Source: Eretmocerus hayati | Taxonomy: Eukaryota > Arthropoda > Insecta > Hymenoptera > Aphelinidae | DNA: 64,000 nt | NCBI GenBank assembly: GCA_029851415.1 | Contig: CM056743.1 | Coordinates: 93,532,501 to 93,596,500, forward strand | Direction of reading: 5' to 3' | Shown: one piece after another, positions 46,743 to 56,668 of the stretch | Position numbering within the stretch: position 1 is the first letter of the stretch | Layout: each line of letters starts with the position of its first letter | Program-made: the position numbers and the translations under genes | Notes under the pieces: model-generated | Database searches by the model: none | What the model was told of the DNA's origin: nothing | Seen by the model: only the letters and a program-made list of their open reading frames with translations

Positions 46743-46775
46743 GTTTTGTCCCCTAGGTTTCATGGACCTCATCAG
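46743..46775 (-). ncRNA. Degenerate hammerhead-like core
   Basis: On the minus strand CTGATGAG is followed by GTCCAT, a loop, GGGGAC and AAAAC. Two stem II pairs are weakened and the invariant GAAA strand has become AAAA, so this copy is most likely inactive. The intact versions are at 24,243 and 48,183. Confidence 0.6.
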
Positions 46776-47198
46776 GCTTCAGGTTTCTGTTTTGACATAT
46801 ATGGATAGAAAATATGAAATTTTTCACAAATGATGGATATGTGATTATTGAAGATGCGCAACTTACGTTATTCTTTAGATAGTCATGATATTTTTGAACG
46901 ATCTTGTCATAGAGCACAGACATAGCGTCTGGCTCCTGTCGATACAGGTGAATAGAATGAGTCATCAGTCTCATTTCACACTCATATTTATATTAGTGCG
47001 ATCGCAGCATACAGTAGGTGACATATATATGAAAAGTAGTGCATGTGGGAGAGAGAAAAAGAGCGGGGGTCAATGAGCTCCGTTAGCCGTTGCCCACAAC
47101 GGGTTATATATTCGACTGAGATTTCAAATATCGTCCTTTTTATTGATGAAGTTTTCATCGAATTTAATATGGATCAACTCAGAAATCAACCGTTTCTT

Positions 47199-47566
47199 CT
47201 AATTTTTCTCTGTGTCTACAATTTTGGTTTGATCCCAATAGGAATCATGTTTATCTTTCAGTCTATGAACTGGAACTGCGGACTTTTGATCTAAGTTTGT
47301 GACATGATCATTAATACGTGTACCTAGTTGTCTTTTTGTCTCTCCCACATACGTTGCTGGGCAGTCTTCGCACTGAAATTTATAAACAACACCAGTTTTG
47401 CTAAATTTATCTAGTTGGTCCTCGCCTAATTTTACTATTGAACTTAGTGACTTGGAAACTTTTGGAAGAGTGTGAATATCGTTATGTTTGAACAGAGCAT
47501 TACATTTTTCGAATAAGCGTTCGTGGTATGGGATACAAATCTTGTTCTGACCAGCATATAGGCAGG
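47199..47566 (-). pseudogene. PLE GIY-YIG endonuclease fragment (minus)
   Basis: The frame gives KICIPYHERLFEKCNALFKH, then KLGEDQLDKFSKTGVVYKF, QCEDCPATYVGETKRQLGTR, INDH and HRLKDKHDSYWDQTKIVD, ending at EKN with a TAG. CEDC plus the His residues form the CCHH pattern inside the GIY-YIG domain that marks PLE endonucleases. Frame text upstream of 47,566 is antisense of the neighbouring copy and not part of this gene. The same TAG occurs in the plus-strand partner. The reverse transcriptase is missing. Confidence 0.82.
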
Positions 47567-48307
47567 TGTTGTTTATAAATTTCAGTGCAAAGACTGCCCA
47601 GCAACGTATGTGGGAGAGATAAAAAGACAACTAGGTACACATATTAGTGATCATGTCACAAACAAAGATAAAAAGTCCGTAGTTTCAGTTCATAGACTGG
47701 AAGATGAACATGATTTCTATTGGGATCAAACCAAAATTCTAGACACAGAGAAAAATTAGAAAAAACGGTTGATTTCTGAGTTGATCCATATTAAATTCGA
47801 TGAAAACTTCATCAATAAAAAGGACGATATTTGAAATCTCAGTCAAATATATAACCCCTTGTGGGCAACGGCTAACGGAGCTCATTGACCCCCGCTCTCT
47901 TTCTCTCTCCCATATGCACTACTTTTCATATATATGTCACCTACTGTATGCTGCGATTGCGCTAATATAAATATGAGTGTAAAATGAGACTGATGACTCA
48001 TTCTATTTACCTGTATCGACAGGAGCCAGACGTTATGTCTGTGCTCTATTACAAGATCGTTCAAAAATATCATGACGATCTAAAGAATAACGTAAGTTGC
48101 GTATCTTCAATATCCACATATCCATCATTTGTAAAAAATTTCATATTTTCTATCATTATATGTCAAAACATAAACCCGAAGCCTGATGAGGTCCACGAAA
48201 CCTAGTGGACGAAACGTAACAATAAAATTTCTTTCATGAAATTTTGGGAATTTATTTAGTTCCCCACTGTCCTTTAAGATCGATGAGACCAAATAAACAA
48301 CTCATAT
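47567..48307 (+). mobile_element. PLE fragment, right member of head-to-head pair
   Basis: From 47,567 the plus strand repeats the PLE: GVVYKFQCKDCPATYVGEIK, then HRLEDEHDFYWDQTK up to a TAG at 47,757-47,759, then the C-terminal text KRLISELIHIKFDEN, a 3' region and a hammerhead-like core. It ends near 48,307 with CAACTCATATA. A short 5'-truncated copy. Confidence 0.82.
48183..48215 (+). ncRNA. Hammerhead-ribozyme-like core (PLE)
   Basis: CTGATGAG, GTCCAC, an 8-nt loop, GTGGAC and GAAAC: the same intact core and perfect 6-bp stem II as at 24,243, in an independent PLE copy with a different loop base. Confidence 0.75.
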
Positions 48308-48555
48308 AGTGCCCTGAGGAAATCATTAAGCTATCAGTTTCATCGTTCAAATCATGTATCTCGTAAATTGTCAGCGTTTGAATACCTAGAAATGATTCAA
48401 ATAGAAATTCCCACCAGAAAAGGGGGGAGGGTCATGAGATTTGTGACATCTTTTTAGGAGGGGGGTCGAATGATATGTGACACGGTGTGACAAGGGAGGG
48501 GGAGGGGTTGAGAATCTATCAAAAATCTGCGGACGTCTTTTTTGAACGGCCGTAA
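48308..48555. other. Unassigned remainder of the right-arm insertion
   Basis: Short stretch with purine-rich runs (GGGGGGAGGG-like near 48,424 and 48,500) and no recognisable gene, between the PLE pair and the point where array A resumes. Confidence 0.4.
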
Positions 48556-49299
48556 AGGAATGAGCCAGTTCTTGGAAACTCAGTATTTACGTAAACATGT
48601 CTTTCTCATGATTGTCGAGTCAGCATTGTGCATGGAATCGCCACCAGTCACGTGTCGATGTGTGCTCATGAAGATACGTCTCTTCTGCGCAGTAGGAACC
48701 GATGAGTAATATGCAATGCTCAGCTATTCTCAAGAGTGGCGAATGTGTCATATATATTCATCATTGCACGACATGAATCGTCCGTATAAAATTCACAGAA
48801 ATATTAGTCATGACAAAGTAATGTGTCAATTCTCAAAACTCGACAAAAGCGTGAACCTGTTTTTCTCATAATTGTCGAGTCAGCATTGCGCATAAAATTG
48901 TCACTAGTCACGTGTCAATGCACGCGCATGGTAATACGTTACTTTTGCACAGTAGGTAGTGATGAGCAATATGCAATACTCTGCAATTCTCGAGAGCGAC
49001 GAAATTGATGTACATTCATTTTTGCACAGAATAAATCATCCATATGAAATTCACAGATATACTAGTCATCGCAAAGGAATGTGCCAATCCTTAAAACTCG
49101 ACAAAAGCGTAAACATGTTTTTCTCATAACTGTCGAGTCAGCATTGCGCATAAAATTTTCACCAGTCACGCGTCGATGCATAAAAATACGTCTTTTTTGC
49201 GCAGTAAGAAACGATGATTGATATGCGATGCTCAGCGATTCTCGAGAGCGGCGAATGTGTCGTATATTGATCATCACCCCCTCTCCCATGATAGATACT
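48556..49299 (-). repeat. Array A reverse, outer part of right arm
   Basis: Units resume with AATGAGCCAGTTCTTGGAAA and TTACGTAAACATG, reverse complements of left-arm array A. Further units start near 48,820 and 49,075. Text and spacing mirror 22,641-23,400. Confidence 0.82.
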
Positions 49300-50051
49300 C
49301 ACGAGGTAAATAGTCATCCCGACACTCGTGATCCAAGGACTTGCGCATTAATGTGACAGTCATCCGTCGGCCGCAGTGTCGTGAGGCGCGGACCTAGGGC
49401 TCGCTGAAGGAACGATGCGCCAGAGCAATCGTGGAGGAGTTCGTGTACTTTCGGTCTCTCCATCAAGTGTGCGAGGATGGAAAAACTCGGTATCCCGTTG
49501 GTGTCAAGTTTGATAGCTGCTCAAGGCACGTAAGGACTATTCTAAGAAAGGTCAGATTAATCGGTCCATTTTCTGAAATTTCATGATCGATCGATCACAT
49601 TTTTTCAGTCTATCGAAAATTTCAAAATTGCATATTTTCATCGAGATCATCGAATAATCATCATTATAACCAATACTTGACAATTATGAGTATCTGGACA
49701 GCAAGACAATAGCATTCATCAGATCCCCTCAAAGTTTCGTGGAGATTGCTTGATAATTGTGCCCCCAGTGCAGGAATCTTGGGCGAAAAGTCGGCTTTCC
49801 TGTATAATGCATTCCAAGGATTCATGGTCCGAAATCAATGAATTCGATCGGCAAATATTTCAACAACAGTGGAAAGAGCGCATAGAGATTGGAAATGGCG
49901 ATTTGCACAATTATGAAGAAGAGTGGGGTCACTATGAGTCGTCTGCATCGCCTTCACACTTGCCCGTACAGTGATGATTCATCCAATCGTCGCCGCACGG
50001 GTATGTGGTGGGGGTGATGTTCTTACGGCCCATAGTGACCCCTATACTACT
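49300..50051. mobile_element. Giant foldback element, right terminal inverted repeat
   Basis: Reverse complement counterpart of 21,889-22,640. It ends CCCCTATACTACT at 50,051. Shared inner words include TCATGATCGATCGATCACAT and GTGGTGGGGGTGATG (mirrored). This terminus keeps the inner inversion TCACTAT...ATAGTGA. The flank AAGTAGTAT/ACTACTT may extend the repeat by three more bases. Confidence 0.8.
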
Positions 50052-50489
50052 TCTTGGTAACCCAAACCGCCGGAAGATCAAGTGAGAAAAAGATATTTCA
50101 CCAAGAAGTAAAGAAGAGAGCAGCCAAATCACTGGTCTCATCTGTGAGTGATTCTCTACAACTTGTAGAAAAGCAAAAATCAATTGAGTGAAGTGTAGAA
50201 AAGCGTGGCGCAAAAAAGACAACACACATACACGCACATACATACACAGGCAAAGAAACGGAGAGATGAGTACCTGGAAGGTTTTGAAGGATTTCAATAG
50301 AAGAAGTGTTACTTACAATCGTTAGATTTTGGTGAGAAGAAGAAGATGGTTGAAGCATTTTTGTGATAAGAGAAATTTTATCCAAGGAAGTATGGGATCA
50401 AATGAAAAGATTGATCAACAATTTGCTAGACCGAAAACAAAGCTTTCTCTTTAGAGAGAGTCGAATGTACAAAAAGAAGCTGTATTAAT
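50052..50489. other. Right flank of the foldback, no gene recognised
   Basis: A/G-rich sequence with CACACATACACGCACATACA-like dinucleotide-rich text near 50,222. Minus-strand frames here have Cys/Val runs from that simple sequence and are not convincing. Confidence 0.4.
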
Positions 50490-50777
50490 TTGCACAATGA
50501 CTATCTTAAAGATAGAAGTAATGTAGACAATTGCAACAACAGGAGTGAGCCTGTATACCATGATGCATCCATGAATCACTGCGATGAAATGATTGGTGCT
50601 GCTGTAAATAGTAACATTGAAGCAAATCGTGATTCTGTTCTGGTTAGCTCAGAGAACCATACATCTTATATAAGAATAAGTTGTAACAATGAAGTAGATC
50701 AATGTAAAATTCTTCGCAGTGTGAATGATAACACAATGCAAAACATAAAGATTGATTCAAGTATAGATATCGATTAA
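50490..50777 (+). CDS. Hypothetical small ORF beside MULE remnant
   Basis: A 95-residue open frame, Asn/Asp/Ser-rich (VDNCNNRSEPVYHD, then SSIDID at the end), with no recognised domain. It stops 16 bp before the left end of the MULE remnant. It could be an exon piece related to the split ORF at 51,987-52,719, which has a similarly acidic, Ser/Asn-rich composition, or chance. Confidence 0.25.
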   Translation: MHNDYLKDRSNVDNCNNRSEPVYHDASMNHCDEMIGAAVNSNIEANRDSVLVSSENHTSYIRISCNNEVDQCKILRSVNDNTMQNIKIDSSIDID

Positions 50778-50793
50778 GATCAGTTTGGATTGG

Positions 50794-51951
50794 GTGACAT
50801 TTTTCTCAAAATAAATTCCTCAATCCATATTTCTCAATCTGAATTTCTCATTGGACGTTTCTCTCAAAGCAAAATTTCTCAATCCATATGTCTCACTGGA
50901 CGTTTTTCTCAAGAAAGAAATTCCTCAATCCATATGTCTCACTGGACGTTTCTCTCAAAAAAGAAATTTCTCAAGTCGAATTTCCCAATCTCAACTTCTC
51001 AGGTGAAATTTCTCAATCTGAATTACTCAGTCCAAAAATCTCAATCTATTCCTCAGCTCCGAGTTCAATTCGCGTTTTTCAACATACGTGTCTCAAACCA
51101 AATTCGTTTAATTCAATTGCACAATCTCAATTTATTCAATTACATGGTTATAATTGTGTATATCACAGTCTCTTTCTACAGTTTTAAGAAAGTATCAAAT
51201 AACGGTCATATTGGGGTCAGTTTAGATCCTTAGTCAACGTATAAAATGAATGATAAAATCCATGGAATTCAGTCATTTTTCAGTGTAATAATGAATGGCA
51301 AAATACAAGAATTATCTCATGTTTACAAGTGTAAGTTATGGCCAATTTGCAGTCAAATAGACAATGACGTTGTCATATTCAACATAAGTTTCGGAAGCTG
51401 ACACAATATTCAATATCCTTTGCTCTCGCCTGTGATGTCGAGGTGCTCTTGATTTCCTTATCGATTGTCCGAGATTAATTTGATTGATCATGCACTCTGT
51501 GTCAGCCTGTACTTCTTGCAGTTCGTTGATAAACGCATAGAAACTTGGATGAGCTCGGCCAACTACCAGATTGAATCGGTTATGCCATCCTTCCGATGCG
51601 TCATTTGCGCGAGCCAATTCCTCCAATACACTCTTATAATGATTCCAAAAACTGAGTGGATATCTAGGCGGAACAGCTCGTCTGCGACCTTGAGCAAGCC
51701 TTCTGATTAGATGCTTTTGTAAACATTCTGACACAGATGGAAACATTACTTCCGATAAATCCGACTTTGAGCAGAATAGTATTGAGGAAAATGGCATGGA
51801 GGAGAAGAATTATTGAGAAAAACGGCAATGAGAAGAATAATTATTGAGAAAAACGGCATTGAGAGAAATAACTATTGAGAAAAATGGCATTGAGAGAGAT
51901 AACTATCGAGAAATGAAGCCGTTGAGAAAAATAATTTGAGAAAATTGTCAC
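50794..51951 (-). mobile_element. MULE (Mutator-like) remnant with repeat-rich inverted ends
   Basis: The left end GTGACATTTTTCTCAAAATA mirrors the right end, whose reverse complement starts GTGACAATTTTCTCAAATTA. Inside both ends lie many copies of TTTCTCAAT (left, 50,800-51,130) or its reverse complement ATTGAGAAA (right, 51,770-51,950). Between them is the C-terminal part of a transposase on the minus strand. MULEs typically have long, repeat-rich inverted ends. I see no 9-bp TSD. Confidence 0.75.
51336..51797 (-). pseudogene. MULE transposase, C-terminal fragment
   Basis: The 153-residue frame contains RYPLSFWNHYKSVLEELARA, then NDASEGWHNRFNLVVGRAHP, SFYAFINELQEVQ. The block FPxxxWNxYxxxLxxLxRTNNxVEGWHxxFxxxVGxxHP is familiar from the C-terminal part of MULE transposases of insects, after the DDE core. 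The DDE domain and any FLYWCH finger are absent, and the frame runs into the terminal repeats, so this is a remnant. Confidence 0.78.
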
Positions 51952-51986
51952 AGAACGGTGAGCTACCGCCCGAGATAAGCCAAAAT

Positions 51987-52719
51987 ATGAATGACGATAC
52001 GCTATCCTTTTTCCCATCATCACATCAAGAACGAGATTATGCGAGTTCCCGTGAATCTCATGCAAAATCTTATAGTGCCAAGTACACCACAAGAAATGAT
52101 GAATTTATCCACGTTAAGGCGATGCGGTCACCGTGCAACCCAGAAATTATATCTTATTTGGATGTAAATCAAAAAATTTCCACGAAACGAAGTCGGAGAC
52201 GATTTGTCCATTACGTATCATCACCTGAGTTGTGGTGGACGACTCATTATTTGTCACCAGTCACAAGGCTATCACTAATAAATGAGAATAACTTGCCCGC
52301 GGATACTTTCTAACCTACAAATTGACACATTTTCGTTCACAAAACTCTCAAAATCTAGTCCGATTTGGGCCAAACGAAGAGTTATCCAGGCCAAGTTAGA
52401 TGATAATAAAGCCTGGATAGCTCGTCGTTTAGCCCATAATGGAAAAGATTTTGAGAGTTCTGTGAACAAAGTTCAGCGTGCACGGTGACCGCATCGCCTT
52501 AATGGTGTCACGCAAAATGATATGTTTCGGGATAAGCTCGGTAATGAAGCTGGAGTATATTCGGTTCCTCGTAAAGATAGTACAATTACCACAGATGATC
52601 TTTCAAATTCTCTTTATGACGTCAGAGAACTGATTGAGGAAGAGCCAGAACATGTAATAGACAGTAAGAGATGTAGATTAGAACAAACAACCTGTGATAT
52701 GCTATTTTTCAATAAATGA
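51987..52719 (+). pseudogene. Small ORF split by a TTAA-flanked element
   Basis: The frame from an ATG at 51,987 reads MNDDTLSFFPSSHQERDY, then KYTTRNDEFIHV, and meets TTAA at 52,114. After the insertion, from TTAA at 52,499, the same frame goes on with NGVTQNDMFRDKLGNE and ends at a stop at 52,719. With the insert and one TTAA removed the length is a multiple of three (348 bp, 115 residues). I recognise no domain; the product is acidic and Ser/Thr-rich. It may be a domesticated or host exon, or part of an older element. Confidence 0.5.
52118..52498. mobile_element. TTAA-flanked MITE (piggyBac-type target)
   Basis: TTAA lies at both edges (52,114-52,117 and 52,499-52,502). Directly inside are GGCGATGCGGTCACCGTGCA and its inverted copy. 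A second, inner inverted pair of about 55 bp (52,335-52,390 against 52,410-52,466, TTCACA..ACTCTCAAAATC) sits in the right half. TTAA duplication is the hallmark of piggyBac elements, although their ends usually start CCC. There is no transposase in 381 bp. Confidence 0.82.
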
Positions 52720-52830
52720 TACCATTAGAGTGCAATTTATGTAAAATTGATATTCACCACTCGACAAAGGATGCGTCAACACTGACCTCCGAAACAACTT
52801 TTTGTCTGAACGAATTGAAGGTTTTTTCAT

Positions 52831-53781
52831 ATCCTTCCCCCCTCCATTCACTTTTTTCAAAAGTATAGATTGGCGAGTATGAGTTTGTTCCTCAAAATTT
52901 ATTGATTTTTATCAGGTTTCCGCAGTAAAAATGATGATTGATTCAATTCGGCTGTATTACATAGTTTCAACTCTTGAAAGGAATGAAATCAAAGGAACTA
53001 TGTCGAGTATTTTTGTAAGTTTGAGAGACCAACCATTTCCCGGGCAAAATACTTATGGCATTGTTTCAACTCGTGAAAGGAATGAAATGAATAAGAAACC
53101 ATGTCGAGAGTTTTTCGAACAAGTGTGATTGTATAAGGTGATGGATTTCGGAAATTTTGCACGGTCTTTCTTATTCGTTGATTATTAAAACCAGAACTTG
53201 AATGAGAAAAATTGAAGAAGTCAAGTATAGTTGATTAAAGAATCACGCTAATTATTCTCGAAACTGTAGATTTTTCTTTGAAAATGTGGAGCGAATAATC
53301 ACTAGTCGCTCTCATATGATAGTTCATATAATACATGAGAGAGCAACGAGTGATTATTCGCTCCACATTTTCAAAGAAAAATCTACAGTTTCGAGAATAA
53401 TTAGCGTGATTCTTTAATCAACTATACTTGACTTCTCCAATTTTTCTCATTCAAGTTCTGGTTTTAATAATCAACGAATAAGAAAGACCGTGCAAAATTT
53501 CCGAAATCCATCACCTTATACAATCAAACTTGTTCGAAAAACTCTCGACATGGTTCCTTATTCATTTCATTCCTTTCACGAGTTGAAACAATGGCATGAG
53601 TATTTTGCCCGGAAAATGGTTGGTCTCTCAAACTTACAGAAATACTCGACATAGTTCCTTTGATTTTATTTCTTTCAAGAGTTGAAACTAAGTATATATA
53701 CAGCTGATTTGAAGTTCTGAGAAACAAACTCATACTCGCCAAGTTATACTTTTGAAAAAAGTGAATGGAGGGGGGAAGGAT
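52831..53781. mobile_element. 950-bp foldback element
   Basis: The left edge ATCCTTCCCCCCTCCATTCA is mirrored at the right edge. Inner words (TTTCAACTCTTGAAAG, GAGAGACCAACCATTT, AAATTTTGCACGG) recur inverted through to a centre near 53,317 (CTCATATGATAGTTCATATAAT region). The inner 250 bp of the arms are almost identical; the outer part has a deletion of about 50 bp in one arm. The mirrored frames at 52,931 and 53,524 are products of the symmetry. Confidence 0.88.
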
Positions 53782-55289
53782 CTAATTTCTTTCTTATGAA
53801 AATCAAAACGAAGAAATCAACGTTCTCGTCTAATTACAGCTTCTGAGAATCTGTTAATCACATATCCCTCCAGAATATAAATAATTATGTCACTCAGATC
53901 ATCTTTTTGATCAAGTTGACTAGGAGCGGCTCTTGATATACTTGAGAAATCCCCAAATATTATTCAACCTAAGTATTGATTCTATATTTTTGAACGAGAC
54001 ATTTCTCTTTATCTCATTCTAAAACTTACCTCATTTATAAAAAATTAGAAAATTTCCTTATCACAATCATAACATCAATGCTTGAACAATATTAAACATT
54101 CCTCATTGAGAGTGAAAGTTGGGATGTTATGATTGTGATTAGAAATCTCCTGATTCCTCATTGTTCAGGATATGTTTCCGAACCAGAAGATTAACATATC
54201 CCTGGTTGCAAACATGATATCAATATTTGGAGTGAAATAGTATTGAGGAATAATACAAGAGGAGCAAAAGCCGTTCCAAGTCAACTTTGGTGACAAGAAA
54301 ATTTGAGTAACATGGGTTTTGCTACCCTATATAAATATTTGATTCCCTGATAGTTGGAAGTTGTGAGCAGAATTTCAAGCTTCAACTCCTATAAAGTCCA
54401 GAAACCCATATTCCCATCTTATGGAGCGCTTAAATATCTTCTTTACATCACATCTCAACTCATGAATTACAACACATGATTTCAAACTTTCTTGGAGCAG
54501 CAATAACTCTGCTAGAACTTTTTAGTAATACTAAATGGACCCATGAGTCGCATGTATGATTGTGACGATGAAAGAGTTATCAATCTGGATCTGAAAGATT
54601 GTGGAAGTGAGTGGTAGTTCTATCAAATGCGCTTGACCGCTTGCCAATATTTATTGTCACATACCAGCTCTCAAGCTTCTTACTTGATGACACCAATGAC
54701 TAAAACTCAAAATCAGCCCAGAAGCAGTCAAAATAATGAAATGTATTGTCTGGTCCTCACAGCGATATCGACTCTGGATTGTAATATCAATAGACCAAGA
54801 GTAAGATAATGACCGCTCAATCTCTATTCATTTAGATTATTCAGTGTATGCATGTAATAACATATGATCAATTACTGAAACTTCCCATCCAACTTTTGAC
54901 TGAATGTTTAGAAAAAATAACCTGGAAAGCAATATCACAAGTATCAACGCAGATGGAGTGACTTATTGGACCTCAAAGTCATATTCTCATGTACTTGGCA
55001 AACGCTCTTTAATTCTTCTGAAGACATTCAGTACTGCATCACACACAAGACTTCAAAGTTGCATCTATAAACTCCTCATGTGATGGGGCAAGGAATCCCA
55101 GCATACATCTTGCACAGGTTTCCACAATATACCGCGTTTAAGAATACCTAACTCTCAATCGCTGCTTTTTGCATGAAAACATACACATTTTGCATCTATT
55201 TTGTCCAAACAAGATAGTATTATGCACTAATTGAGATTGCGGCACCGCGATGCATGACGATGCATGGCGATGTAAACAAAGCAGACGGA
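53782..55289. other. No gene recognised; AT-rich
   Basis: Short frames only. A small inverted pair, TCACAATCATAACATC near 54,060 and GATGTTATGATTGTGA near 54,122, lies here. The rest shows no repeat, conserved motif or splice-bounded frame that I can support. Confidence 0.45.
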
Positions 55290-55312
55290 TCTTCTCTCTC
55301 TCCTCTCTCTCT
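55290..55312. repeat. CT-rich microsatellite left of R1-like element
   Basis: TCTCTCTCTCCTCTCTCTCTC directly precedes the T run that forms the 3' tail of the minus-strand retrotransposon. It matches the motif of the longer CT tract at the other end. Confidence 0.85.
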
Positions 55313-56615
55313 CTTTTTTTTTTTTTTTTTAAGGTGGTTAGAGGGCAAAATCTGCCTCAGGATCCCTCGGATCCGTCCCCAGACACCGGACTGGTTCAGC
55401 TTACGCGGACTACGCATAGCCTACGCAGGCCATACCAGGCGGGACACGGGTTTGGGTGGGGCCCACCGAGAGGTGGGCCCGGCCGTGTAATATCCCTCTC
55501 CCCTCGATGTCCGATACCTAGGGCATTGGGCAATCAAGAAGGGGATCCACCTGCATCTACCATCTCATCCCGGAACCGCGTGAGCATTACTTCAGGATGA
55601 GCGGCATGTCTCGCGCTCGATTGCGAGCGTTCCTCTTCTCCATCTTCTCTCTTCGGCCACTTGTCGGCATCTTCTATCTCCATTCTTCATTGTTCCCTCT
55701 CTTTCTTCTTTCTTCTCTCTTCTTTCTTCTTTCTTCCCTCTTCAGTGCATCAGATTCCTCCTGGAATCATTTGGGCCTCTTCTGTTTCAATCGGCAGAGT
55801 CACTGTAATTCGCCTGCTTCGAGGCGCCTTACTTCCCTCTCTTTCTCCTCTTTGCGGGTCATCACCAGCTTGATGTATCCGGTGAGTCTATCCCATGTCT
55901 CCTGGTTGCAGAGCAAGTACGGGACGAGATTCTCAGGTGTTAGTTGAGCACCCAGCCATCCATCCAGCTCGGCGCGCTCTCTCCGGGTGTCGCTGCACTT
56001 GAACAGGGCATGTTCGGCGTCATCCCATTCGTCCCCGCATGACTGACATGCTGGGGTCGTCCTCTTCTTGAACCTGGTTAGATAGGAACCGAAGCAACCA
56101 TGATCGCTCAAAGCCTGCGTCGTCCAGTAGTCCATCTCTCCGTGGGTGCGTTCCGTCCACTTGGCTACGTCACAGATCAGCCGGTGCGTCCATCTGCCGT
56201 TCGCAAATGGTGAATCCCACTCAGTTTGCCAATGCTCAAGGGTGGTTTCCTCCTCGTTGTCGCGGATGATCTCCTTCATCGTCGGAGTGAGTACTCGTTC
56301 GGCTCCGATCACTTCCTGGCGGTCCCAGATCCTCACTCGCTCCGCGACGAGCAAGTGGATGGGCGGCCAATACGTAAGCCGCATCTCCTGACACAGTGCG
56401 GTAGGCACGGATACTCCTCAGGGCCGCTCTTCGGTGGACAAGCCCCATTCTCTTCTCGATGATGGTCTTCTCTACTCTCTTCCCCCACACGGGTGCACCG
56501 TACAGCATGATGGAGGTAGTGACGGTGTTGAGAAGTGCGCGCCTCTTTTCCTTGGGTCCTCCGATATTCGGCATAAGCCGCTGGAGCGCCGCACCGACCC
56601 TGCTCGCCTTCTGGG
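55313..56615 (-). mobile_element. 5'-truncated R1-like non-LTR retrotransposon
   Basis: A run of 18 T at 55,313-55,330 is a poly-A tail on the minus strand. Upstream lie a GC-rich 3' region and the C-terminal part of the polymerase ORF (frames 55,800-56,408 and 56,236-56,614). The element stops abruptly at the CT microsatellite at 56,616. Its local G+C content is clearly higher than that of its neighbours, which fits a foreign insertion. Confidence 0.85.
55800..56614 (-). pseudogene. R1-like polymerase, C-terminal part, frameshifted
   Basis: The upstream frame (to about 56,400) has LQRLMPNIGGPKEKRRALLN, TSIMLYGAPVWGKRV and HRRAALRSIRAYRTVSGDAA. After a frame change the lower frame has EHWQTEWDSPFANGRWTHRL, HGEMDYWTTQALSDHGCFGS, YLTRFKK and CQSCGDEWDDAEHALFKC. 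The series RLMPNxGGP, LLYGAPVWA, RRxALRxxxAYRTVS, WxxxWxxxxxGRWTxxLI, LxGHGCFxxYLxRF and CxxCxxxxDDAEHxLFxC is the C-terminal region of R1-clade polymerases, including the terminal zinc knuckle. The reverse transcriptase core and endonuclease are missing. Confidence 0.85.
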
Positions 56616-56618
56616 CGG

Positions 56619-56663
<45 letters not shown>
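56616..56663. repeat. (TC)n microsatellite right of R1-like element
   Basis: Almost pure TC for about 45 bases, ending in TCACTCTCACTC. It directly abuts the truncated 5' end of the R1-like element. Confidence 0.92.

Positions 56664-56668
<5 letters not shown>

Larger units (their letters stand above)
46650..47566 (-). mobile_element. PLE fragment, left member of head-to-head pair
   Basis: On the minus strand this runs from the PLE linker/GIY-YIG region (from 47,566) to the 3' end at about 46,650 (CAACTCATAT). Its sequence is homologous to the plus-strand copy that starts at 47,567, and the two meet head to head. The hammerhead core of this copy is damaged. Confidence 0.82.

Noticed and set aside
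47567..47630. Start of the 143-residue minus frame (47,199-47,630) as GIY-YIG protein
   Set aside because: Residues encoded upstream of 47,566 are antisense to the neighbouring PLE copy; the real fragment begins at the junction.
21889..50051. Polinton/Maverick or virus-like giant element
   Set aside because: The AG start and large size are suggestive, but no polymerase B, integrase, ATPase, protease or capsid frame is present and the interior is satellite DNA. No 6-bp TSD was found.
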